From the NCBI RefSeq assembly GCF_037975245.1, contig NC_092572.1, positions 15,630,269 to 15,694,268 on the forward strand: 64,000 bases of DNA, given 5' to 3'. The notes under the pieces are model-generated. The model saw only the letters and a program-made list of their open reading frames with translations. It was not told the origin of the DNA and did no database searches. Position 1 is the first letter of the stretch; each line of letters begins with the position of its first letter. Shown one piece after another: positions 1 through 10,063 of the stretch. Origin of the DNA: Apostichopus japonicus. Taxonomy: Eukaryota; Echinodermata; Holothuroidea; Aspidochirotida; Stichopodidae. The translations under genes and the position numbers were made by a program.

Positions 1-165
1 TCCCTGGTTCGAACCCCGGGTGATGACGTCTTTTGCCGATCTTTTGCAGCAAGTGCCTGCACGGGGAGCTGTAAGTATTAGTTAATCCACCTAATATCTC
101 AGTCCATACAGTGGCGCGATGGCTCGGCGCACTGTACGAGCTGATGATCGAGACTCTCTTTTGCA
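1..165 (+). repeat. Representative satellite monomer, defining unit numbering 1-165
   Basis: This first unit is used as the coordinate frame. Landmarks are: B-box and T-arm-like hairpin at 3-19; GACGTC at 25-30; T4 runs at 31-34, 42-45 and 159-162; a small inverted repeat GTGC-CT-GCAC at 53-62; an AT-rich stretch at 71-110 (13 of 40 bases GC); a GC-rich stretch at 111-130 (16 of 20 GC); and a D-arm-like hairpin at 122-141. It matches the array consensus except for G at unit position 46, where most monomers have A. Main polymorphic sites are 4, 46, 75, 114, 117 and 121. The start of the unit is arbitrary, since the array has no visible edge. Confidence 0.95.
120..131 (+). promoter_or_regulatory. 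Weak Pol III A-box-like sequence (unit positions 120-131)
   Basis: TGGCTCGGCGCA fits the A-box consensus TRGYNNARNNGG at five of eight defined positions: T, R, G, Y and the R after the A. The central A and the terminal GG are missing. It lies 39 bases upstream of the B-box, a spacing usual for tRNA-type promoters. In the 121T monomers the second base becomes T and the match weakens further. It may be a decayed A-box or chance. Confidence 0.3.
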
Positions 166-170
166 TCCCT

Positions 171-181
171 GGTTCGAACCC
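171..181 (+). promoter_or_regulatory. Pol III B-box, perfect match (unit positions 6-16)
   Basis: GGTTCGAACCC matches the B-box consensus GGTTCGANNCC at all defined bases. It lies in the T-arm-like hairpin and is preserved in essentially every monomer. Variation nearby is at unit position 4, just outside the box. Known role of the motif: binding of TFIIIC in tRNA genes and tRNA-derived SINEs. Whether any copy is transcribed cannot be told from sequence. This is the first complete copy with its upstream partner; others follow every 165 bp. Confidence 0.6.
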
Positions 182-195
182 CGGGTGATGACGTC

Positions 196-199
196 TTTT
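196..199 (+). terminator. T4 run after the B-box, possible Pol III stop (unit 31-34)
   Basis: TTTT starts 14 bases after the B-box and a second T4 run follows 7 bases later (unit 42-45). Pol III can terminate at four or more T on the coding strand, so a short transcript of about 90 bases could end here. Against this, another T4 run lies between the A-box-like and B-box sequences (unit 159-162) and could stop transcription early. Function is inference. Confidence 0.25.
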
Positions 200-1650
200 G
201 CCGATCTTTTACAGCAAGTGCCTGCACGGGGAGCTGTAAGTATTAGTTAATCCACCTAATATCTCAGTCCATACAGTGGCGCGATGGCTCGGCGCACTGT
301 ACGAGCTGATGATCGAGACTCTCTTTTGCATCCCTGGTTCGAACCCCGGGTGATGACGTCTTTTGCCGATCTTTTACAGCAAGTGCCTGCACGGGGAGCT
401 GTAAGTATTAGTTAATCCACCTAATATCTCAGTCCATACAGTGGCGCGATGGCTCGGCGCACTGTACGAGCTGATGATCGAGACTCTCTTTTGCATCCCT
501 GGTTCGAACCCCGGGTGATGACGTCTTTTGCCGATCTTTTACAGCAAGTGCCTGCACGGGGAGCTGTAAGTATTAGTTAATCCACCTAATATCTCAGTCC
601 ATACAGTGGCGCGATGGCTCGGCGCACTGTACGAGCTGATGATCGAGACTCTCTTTTGCATCCCTGGTTCGAACCCCGGGTGATGACGTCTTTTGCCGAT
701 CTTTTACAGCAAGTGCCTGCACGGGGAGCTGTAAGTATTAGTTAATCCACCTAATATCTCAGTCCATACAGTGGCGCGATGGCTCGGCGCACTGTACGAG
801 CTGATGATCGAGACTCTCTTTTGCATCCCTGGTTCGAACCCCGGGTGATGACGTCTTTTGCCGATCTTTTACAGCAAGTGCCTGCACGGGGAGCTGTAAG
901 TATTAGTTAATCCACCTAATATCTCAGTCCATACAGTGGCGCGATGGCTCGGCGCACTGTACGAGCTGATGATCGAGACTCTCTTTTGCATCCCTGGTTC
1001 GAACCCCGGGTGATGACGTCTTTTGCCGATCTTTTACAGCAAGTGCCTGCACGGGGAGCTGTAAGTATTAGTTAATCCACCTAATATCTCAGTCCATACA
1101 GTGGCGCGATGGCTCGGCGCACTGTACGAGCTGATGATCGAGACTCTCTTTTGCATCCCTGGTTCGAACCCCGGGTGATGACGTCTTTTGCCGATCTTTT
1201 ACAGCAAGTGCCTGCACGGGGAGCTGTAAGTATTAGTTAATCCACCTAATATCTCAGTCCATACAGTGGCGCGATGGCTCGGCGCACTGTACGAGCTGAT
1301 GATCGAGACTCTCTTTTGCATCCCTGGTTCGAACCCCGGGTGATGACGTCTTTTGCCGATCTTTTACAGCAAGTGCCTGCACGGGGAGCTGTAAGTATTA
1401 GTTAATCCACCTAATATCTCAGTCCATACAGTGGCGCGATGGCTCGGCGCACTGTACGAGCTGATGATCGAGACTCTCTTTTGCATCCCTGGTTCGAACC
1501 CCGGGTGATGACGTCTTTTGCCGATCTTTTACAGCAAGTGCCTGCACGGGGAGCTGTAAGTATTAGTTAATCCACCTAATATCTCAGTCCATACAGTGGC
1601 GCGATGGCTCGGCGCACTGTACGAGCTGATGATCGAGACTCTCTTTTGCA

Positions 1651-4600
1651 TCCCTGGTTCGAACCCCGGGTGATGACGTCTTTTGCCGATCTTTTACAGC
1701 AAGTGCCTGCACGGGGAGCTGTAAGTATTAGTTAATCCACCTAATATCTCAGTCCATACAGTGTCGGGATGGCTCGGCGCACTGTACGAGCTGATGATCG
1801 AGACTCTCTTTTGCATCCCTGGTTCGAACCCCGGGTGATGACGTCTTTTGCCGATCTTTTACAGCAAGTGCCTGCACGGGGAGCTGTAAATATTAGTTAA
1901 TCCACCTAATATCTCAGTCCATACAGTGGCGGGATGGCTCGGCGCACTGTACGAGCTGATGATCGAGACTCTCTTTTGCATCCCTGGTTCGAACCCCGGG
2001 TGATGACGTCTTTTGCCGATCTTTTACAGCAAGTGCCTGCACGGGGAGCTGTAAGTATTAGTTAATCCACCTAATATCTCAGTCCATACAGTGGCGCGAT
2101 GGCTCGGCGCACTGTACGAGCTGATGATCGAGACTCTCTTTTGCATCCCTGGTTCGAACCCCGGGTGATGACGTCTTTTGCCGATCTTTTACAGCAAGTG
2201 CCTGCACGGGGAGCTGTAAGTATTAGTTAATCCACCTAATATCTCAGTCCATACAGTGGCGGGATGGCTCGGCGCACTGTACGAGCTGATGATCGAGACT
2301 CTCTTTTGCATCCCTGGTTCGAACCCCGGGTGATGACGTCTTTTGCCGATCTTTTACAGCAAGTGCCTGCACGGGGAGCTGTAAGTATTAGTTAATCCAC
2401 CTAATATCTCAGTCCATACAGTGTCGGGATGGCTCGGCGCACTGTACGAGCTGATGATCGAGACTCTCTTTTGCATCCCTGGTTCGAACCCCGGGTGATG
2501 ACGTCTTTTGCCGATCTTTTACAGCAAGTGCCTGCACGGGGAGCTGTAAGTATTAGTTAATCCACCTAATATCTCAGTCCATACAGTGGCGCGATGGCTC
2601 GGCGCACTGTACGAGCTGATGATCGAGACTCTCTTTTGCATCCCTGGTTCGAACCCCGGGTGATGACGTCTTTTGCCGATCTTTTACAGCAAGTGCCTGC
2701 ACGGGGAGCTGTAAGTATTAGTTAATCCACCTAATATCTCAGTCCATACAGTGGCGCGATGGCTCGGCGCACTGTACGAGCTGATGATCGAGACTCTCTT
2801 TTGCATCCCTGGTTCGAACCCCGGGTGATGACGTCTTTTGCCGATCTTTTACAGCAAGTGCCTGCACGGGGAGCTGTAAGTATTAGTTAATCCACCTAAT
2901 ATCTCAGTCCATACAGTGGCGCGATGGCTCGGCGCACTGTACGAGCTGATGATCGAGACTCTCTTTTGCATCCCTGGTTCGAACCCCGGGTGATGACGTC
3001 TTTTGCCGATCTTTTACAGCAAGTGCCTGCACGGGGAGCTGTAAGTATTAGTTAATCCACCTAATATCTCAGTCCATACAGTGGCGGGATGGCTCGGCGC
3101 ACTGTACGAGCTGATGATCGAGACTCTCTTTTGCATCCCTGGTTCGAACCCCGGGTGATGACGTCTTTTGCCGATCTTTTACAGCAAGTGCCTGCACGGG
3201 GAGCTGTAAGTATTAGTTAATCCACCTAATATCTCAGTCCATACAGTGTCGGGATGGCTCGGCGCACTGTACGAACTGATGATCGAGACTCTCTTTTGCA
3301 TCCCTGGTTCGAACCCCGGGTGATGACGTCTTTTGCCGATCTTTTACAGCAAGTGCCTGCACGGGGAGCTGTAAGTATTAGTTAATCCACCTAATATCTC
3401 AGTCCATACAGTGGCGCGATGGCTCGGCGCACTGTACGAGCTGATGATCGAGACTCTCTTTTGCATCCCTGGTTCGAACCCCGGGTGATGACGTCTTTTG
3501 CCGATCTTTTACAGCAAGTGCCTGCACGGGGAGCTGTAAGTATTAGTTAATCCACCTAATATCTCAGTCCATACAGTGGCGGGATGGCTCGGCGCACTGT
3601 ACGAGCTGATGATCGAGACTCTCTTTTGCATCCCTGGTTCGAACCCCGGGTGATGACGTCTTTTGCCGATCTTTTACAGCAAGTGCCTGCACGGGGAGCT
3701 GTAAGTATTAGTTAATCCACCTAATATCTCAGTCCATACAGTGGCGCGATGGCTCGGCGCACTGTACGAGCTGATGATCGAGACTCTCTTTTGCATCCCT
3801 GGTTCGAACCCCGGGTGATGACGTCTTTTGCCGATCTTTTACAGCAAGTGCCTGCACGGGGAGCTGTAAGTATTAGTTAATCCACCTAATATCTCAGTCC
3901 ATACAGTGGCGGGATGGCTCGGCGCACTGTACGAGCTGATGATCGAGACTCTCTTTTGCATCCCTGGTTCGAACCCCGGGTGATGACGTCTTTTGCCGAT
4001 CTTTTACAGCAAGTGCCTGCACGGGGAGCTGTAAGTATTAGTTAATCCACCTAATATCTCAGTCCATACAGTGGCGGGATGGCTCGGCGCACTGTACGAG
4101 CTGATGATCGAGACTCTTTTGCATCCCTGGTTCGAACCCCGGGTGATGACGTCTTTTGCCGATCTTTTACAGCAAGTGCCTGCACGGGGAGCTGTAAGTA
4201 TTAGTTAATCCACCTAATATCTCAGTCCATACAGTGGCGGGATGGCTCGGCGCACTGTACGAGCTGATGATCGAGACTCTCTTTTGCATCCCTGGTTCGA
4301 ACCCCGGGTGATGACGTCTTTTGCCGATCTTTTACAGCAAGTGCCTGCACGGGGAGCTGTAAGTATTAGTTAATCCACCTAATATCTCAGTCCATACAGT
4401 GGCGGGATGGCTCGGCGCACTGTACGAGCTGATGATCGAGACTCTCTTTTGCATCCCTGGTTCGAACCCCGGGTGATGACGTCTTTTGCCGATCTTTTAC
4501 AGCAAGTGCCTGCACGGGGAGCTGTAAGTATTAGTTAATCCACCTAATATCTCAGTCCATACAGTGGCGGGATGGCTCGGCGCACTGTACGAGCTGATGA

Positions 4601-7600
4601 TCGAGACTCTCTTTTGCATCCCTGGTTCGAACCCCGGGTGATGACGTCTTTTGCCGATCTTTTACAGCAAGTGCCTGCACGGGGAGCTGTAAGTATTAGT
4701 TAATCCACCTAATATCTCAGTCCATACAGTGGCGGGATGGCTCGGCGCACTGTACGAGCTGATGATCGAGACTCTCTTTTGCATCCCTGGTTCGAACCCC
4801 GGGTGATGACGTCTTTTGCCGATCTTTTACAGCAAGTGCCTGCACGGGGAGCTGTAAGTATTAGTTAATCCACCTAATATCTCAGTCCATACAGTGGCGG
4901 GATGGCTCGGCGCACTGTACGAGCTGATGATCGAGACTCTCTTTTGCATCCCTGGTTCGAACCCCGGGTGATGACGTCTTTTGCCGATCTTTTACAGCAA
5001 GTGCCTGCACGGGGAGCTGTAAGTATTAGTTAATCCACCTAATATCTCAGTCCATACAGTGGCGGGATGGCTCGGCGCACTGTACGAGCTGATGATCGAG
5101 ACTCTCTTTTGCATCCCTGGTTCGAACCCCGGGTGATGACGTCTTTTGCCGATCTTTTACAGCAAGTGCCTGCACGGGGAGCTGTAAGTATTAGTTAATC
5201 CACCTAATATCTCAGTCCATACAGTGGCGCGATGGCTCGGCGCACTGTACGAGCTGATGATCGAGACTCTCTTTTGCATCCCTGGTTCGAACCCCGGGTG
5301 ATGACGTCTTTTGCCGATCTTTTACAGCAAGTGCCTGCACGGGGAGCTGTAAATATTAGTTAATCCACCTAATATCTCAGTCCATACAGTGGCGGGATGG
5401 CTCGGCGCACTGTACGAGCTGATGATCGAGACTCTCTTTTGCATCCCTGGTTCGAACCCCGGGTGATGACGTCTTTTGCCGATCTTTTACAGCAAGTGTC
5501 TGCACGGGGAGCTGTAAGTATTAGTTAATCCACCTAATATCTCAGTCCATACAGTGGCGCGATGGCTCGGCGCACTGTACGAGCTGATGATCGAGACTCT
5601 CTTTTGCATCCCTGGTTCGAACCCCGGGTGATGACGTCTTTTGCCGATCTTTTACAGCAAGTGCCTGCACGGGGAGCTGTAAGTATTAGTTAATCCACCT
5701 AATATCTCAGTCCATACAGTGTCGGGATGGCTCGGCGCACTGTACGAGCTGATGATCGAGACTCTCTTTTGCATCCCTGGTTCGAACCCCGGGTGATGAC
5801 GTCTTTTGCCGATCTTTTACAGCAACTGCCTGCACGGGGAGCTGTAAGTATTAGTTAATCCACCTAATATCTCAGTCCATACAGTGGCGCGATGGCTCGG
5901 CGCACTGTACGAGCTGATGATCGAGACTCTCTTTTGCATCCCTGGTTCGAACCCCGGGTGATGACGTCTTTTGCCGATCTTTTACAGCAAGTGCCTGCAC
6001 GGGGAGCTGTAAGTATTAGTTAATCCACCTAATATCTCAGTCCATACAGTGGCGGGATGGCTCGGCGCACTGTACGAGCTGATGATCGAGACTCTCTTTT
6101 GCATCCCTGGTTCGAACCCCGGGTGATGACGTCTTTTGCCGATCTTTTACAGCAAGTGCCTGCACGGGGAGCTGTAAGTATTAGTTAATCCACCTAATAT
6201 CTCAGTCCATACAGTGGCGCGATGGCTCGGCGCACTGTACGAGCTGATGATCGAGACTCTCTTTTGCATCCCTGGTTCGAACCCCGGGTGATGACGTCTT
6301 TTGCCGATCTTTTACAGCAAGTGCCTGCACGGGGAGCTGTAAGTATTAGTTAATCCACCTAATATCTCAGTCCATACAGTGGCGGGATGGCTCGGCGCAC
6401 TGTACGAGCTGATGATCGAGACTCTCTTTTGCATCCCTGGTTCGAACCCCGGGTGATGACGTCTTTTGCCGATCTTTTACAGCAAGTGCCTGCACGGGGA
6501 GCTGTAAGTATTAGTTAATCCACCTAATATCTCAGTCCATACAGTGGCGCGATGGCTCGGCGCACTGTACGAGCTGATGATCGAGACTCTCTTTTGCATC
6601 CCTGGTTCGAACCCCGGGTGATGACGTCTTTTGCCGATCTTTTACAGCAAGTGCCTGCACGGGGAGCTGTAAGTATTAGTTAATCCACCTAATATCTCAG
6701 TCCATACAGTGGCGGGATGGCTCGGCGCACTGTACGAGCTGATGATCGAGACTCTCTTTTGCATCCCTGGTTCGAACCCCGGGTGATGACGTCTTTTGCC
6801 GATCTTTTACAGCAAGTGCCTGCACGGGGAGCTGTAAGTATTAGTTAATCCACCTAATATCTCAGTCCATACAGTGGCGGGATGGCTCGGCGCACTGTAC
6901 GAGCTGATGATCGAGACTCTCTTTTGCATCCCTGGTTCGAACCCCGGGTGATGACGTCTTTTGCCGATCTTTTACAGCAAGTGCCTGCACGGGGAGCTGT
7001 AAGTATTAGTTAATCCACCTAATATCTCAGTCCATACAGTGGCGGGATGGCTCGGCGCACTGTACGAGCTGATGATCGAGACTCTCTTTTGCATCCCTGG
7101 TTCGAACCCCGGGTGATGACGTCTTTTGCCGATCTTTTACAGCAAGTGCCTGCACGGGGAGCTGTAAGTATTAGTTAATCCACCTAATATCTCAGTCCAT
7201 ACAGTGGCGGGATGGCTCGGCGCACTGTACGAGCTGATGATCGAGACTCTCTTTTGCATCCCTGGTTCGAACCCCGGGTGATGACGTCTTTTGCCGATCT
7301 TTTACAGCAAGTGCCTGCACGGGGAGCTGTAAGTATTAGTTAATCCACCTAATATCTCAGTCCATACAGTGGCGGGATGGCTCGGCGCACTGTACGAGCT
7401 GATGATCGAGACTCTCTTTTGCATCCCTGGTTCGAACCCCGGGTGATGACGTCTTTTGCCGATCTTTTACAGCAAGTGCCTGCACGGGGAGCTGTAAGTA
7501 TTAGTTAATCCACCTAATATCTCAGTCCATACAGTGGCGGGATGGCTCGGCGCACTGTACGAGCTGATGATCGAGACTCTCTTTTGCATCCCTGGTTCGA

Positions 7601-10063
7601 ACCCCGGGTGATGACGTCTTTTGCCGATCTTTTACAGCAAGTGCCTGCACGGGGAGCTGTAAGTATTAGTTAATCCACCTAATATCTCAGTCCATACAGT
7701 GTCGGGATGGCTCGGCGCACTGTACGAGCTGATGATCGAGACTCTCTTTTGCATCCCTGGTTCGAACCCCGGGTGATGACGTCTTTTGCCGATCTTTTAC
7801 AGCAAGTGCCTGCACGGGGAGCTGTAAGTATTAGTTAATCCACCTAATATCTCAGTCCATACAGTGGCGCGATGGCTCGGCGCACTGTACGAGCTGATGA
7901 TCGAGACTCTCTTTTGCATCCCTGGTTCGAACCCCGGGTGATGACGTCTTTTGCCGATCTTTTACAGCAAGTGCCTGCACGGGGAGCTGTAAGTATTAGT
8001 TAATCCACCTAATATCTCAGTCCATACAGTGGCGCGATGGCTCGGCGCACTGTACGAGCTGATGATCGAGACTCTCTTTTGCATCCCTGGTTCGAACCCC
8101 GGGTGATGACGTCTTTTGCCGATCTTTTACAGCAAGTGCCTGCACGGGGAGCTGTAAGTATTAGTTAATCCACCTAATATCTCAGTCCATACAGTGGCGG
8201 GATGGCTCGGCGCACTGTACGAGCTGATGATCGAGACTCTCTTTTGCATCCCTGGTTCGAACCCCGGGTGATGACGTCTTTTGCCGATCTTTTACAGCAA
8301 GTGCCTGCACGGGGAGCTGTAAGTATTAGTTAATCCACCTAATATCTCAGTCCATACAGTGGCGCGATGGCTCGGCGCACTGTACGAGCTGATGATCGAG
8401 ACTCTCTTTTGCATCCCTGGTTCGAACCCCGGGTGATGACGTCTTTTGCCGATCTTTTACGGCAAGTGCCTGCACGGGGAGCTGTAAGTATTAGTTAATC
8501 CACCTAATATCTCAGTCCATACAGTGGCGGGATGGCTCGGCGCACTGTACGAGCTGATGATCGAGACTCTCTTTTGCATCCCTGGTTCGAACCCCGGGTG
8601 ATGACGTCTTTTGCCGATCTTTTACAGCAAGTGCCTGCACGGGGAGCTGTAAGTATTAGTTAATCCACCTAATATCTCAGTCCATACAGTGGCGCGATGG
8701 CTCGGCGCACTGTACGAGCTGATGATCGAGACTCTCTTTTGCATCCCTGGTTCGAACCCCGGGTGATGACGTCTTTTGCCGATCTTTTACAGCAAGTGCC
8801 TGCACGGGGAGCTGTAAGTATTAGTTAATCCACCTAATATCTCAGTCCATACAGTGGCGGGATGGCTCGGCGCACTGTACGAGCTGATGATCGAGACTCT
8901 CTTTTGCATCCCTGGTTCGAACCCCGGGTGATGACGTCTTTTGCCGATCTTTTACAGCAAGTGCCTGCACGGGGAGCTGTAAGTATTAGTTAATCCACCT
9001 AATATCTCAGTCCATACAGTGGCGGGATGGCTCGGCGCACTGTACGAGCTGATGATCGAGACTCTCTTTTGCATCCCTGGTTCGAACCCCGGGTGATGAC
9101 GTCTTTTGCCGATCTTTTACAGCAAGTGCCTGCACGGGGAGCTGTAAGTATTAGTTAATCCACCTAATATCTCAGTCCATACAGTGGCGGGATGGCTCGG
9201 CGCACTGTACGAGCTGATGATCGAGACTCTCTTTTGCATCCCTGGTTCGAACCCCGGGTGATGACGTCTTTTGCCGATCTTTTACAGCAAGTGCCTGCAC
9301 GGGGAGCTGTAAGTATTAGTTAATCCACCTAATATCTCAGTCCATACAGTGGCGGGATGGCTCGGCGCACTGTACGAGCTGATGATCGAGACTCTCTTTT
9401 GCATCCCTGGTTCGAACCCCGGGTGATGACGTCTTTTGCCGATCTTTTACAGCAAGTGCCTGCACGGGGAGCTGTAAGTATTAGTTAATCCACCTAATAT
9501 CTCAGTCCATACAGTGGCGGGATGGCTCGGCGCACTGTACGAGCTGATGATCGAGACTCTCTTTTGCATCCCTGGTTCGAACCCCGGGTGATGACGTCTT
9601 TTGCCGATCTTTTACAGCAAGTGCCTGCACGGGGAGCTGTAAGTATTAGTTAATCCACCTAATATCTCAGTCCATACAGTGGCGGGATGGCTCGGCGCAC
9701 TGTACGAGCTGATGATCGAGACTCTCTTTTGCATCCCTGGTTCGAACCCCGGGTGATGACGTCTTTTGCCGATCTTTTACAGCAAGTGCCTGCACGGGGA
9801 GCTGTAAGTATTAGTTAATCCACCTAATATCTCAGTCCATACAGTGGCGGGATGGCTTGGCGCACTGTACGAGCTGATGATCGAGACTCTCTTTTGCATC
9901 CCTGGTTCGAACCCCGGGTGATGACGTCTTTTGCCGATCTTTTACAGCAAGTGCCTAGACGGGGAGCTGTAAGTATTAGTTAATCCACCTAATATCTCAG
10001 TCCATACAGTGGCGGGATGGCTCGGCGCACTGTACGAGCTGATGATCGAGACTCTCTTTTGCA
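1651..10063 (+). repeat. Left domain: 117G-rich monomers with 114T, no 4G or 121T
   Basis: Units 11-61. Monomers with GCGGGAT (117G) predominate, often in runs: eight from about 8,860 to 10,015, and eight from about 3,910 to 5,065. The 114T variant (GTCGGGAT) is at 1,764, 2,424, 3,249, 5,722 and 7,702. The copies at 5,722 and 7,702 are exactly 12 monomers apart (1,980 bp), hinting at a 12-monomer higher-order period. Only two 75A monomers occur (1,890 and 5,353). There is no 4G, 121T or 46G. Singletons include 3,275, 5,499, 5,826, 8,461, 9,858 and the pair 9,957-9,958. Confidence 0.85.
3961..4123 (+). repeat. 163-bp monomer with a CT dinucleotide loss
   Basis: At 4,111-4,120 the usual AGACTCTCTTTT reads AGACTCTTTT, one CT shorter. 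All unit starts to the right shift by 2. Slippage in the CTCTC run is the likely cause. Sequencing or assembly error at this low-complexity spot is an alternative. Confidence 0.9.

Larger units (their letters stand above)
120..184 (+). other. tRNA-like relic (D-arm and T-arm without acceptor), first of ~388 copies
   Basis: Bases 122-125 (GCTC) pair perfectly with 138-141 (GAGC) around a 12-base loop, preceded by TG, as in a tRNA D-arm with T8 and a purine at 9. After 26 bases (23 in a minimal tRNA), bases 168-172 (CCTGG) face 180-184 (CCCGG) around the loop TTCGAAC, giving a T-arm with one T-C mismatch. The intervening region makes only a poor anticodon arm and has C where U33 should be. The seven bases upstream do not pair with those after the T-arm, so there is no acceptor stem. 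It therefore looks like a decayed tRNA or SINE head, not a working tRNA gene. The same segment recurs in every full-length monomer. Confidence 0.6.
1..1650 (+). repeat. Homogeneous block of ten near-identical monomers
   Basis: Units 1-10 all carry 4C, 75G, 114G, 117C and 121G. I see no difference among them except G at position 46, in unit 1 only. This uniformity contrasts with the mixed variant order immediately to the right, where unit 11 (from 1,651) brings 114T and 117G. It looks like a recently amplified or homogenised stretch that probably continues leftwards out of the window. Confidence 0.85.

Noticed and set aside
8-22. CENP-B box in TTCGAACCCCGGGTG
   Set aside because: The known core is TTCG, four bases, A, two bases, CGGG. 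Here CGGG comes two bases too early and the A is missing.
24-31. CRE-like site TGACGTCT
   Set aside because: The exact position of TGACGTC is one octamer with seven of eight bases matching TGACGTCA. Its abundance reflects the repeat, and nothing else suggests a promoter.
120-192. Functional tRNA gene cluster
   Set aside because: No acceptor stem pairing, C in place of U33, a poor anticodon stem, a T-stem mismatch and a 12-base D-loop. The 4G and 121T variants damage the remaining features without compensation.
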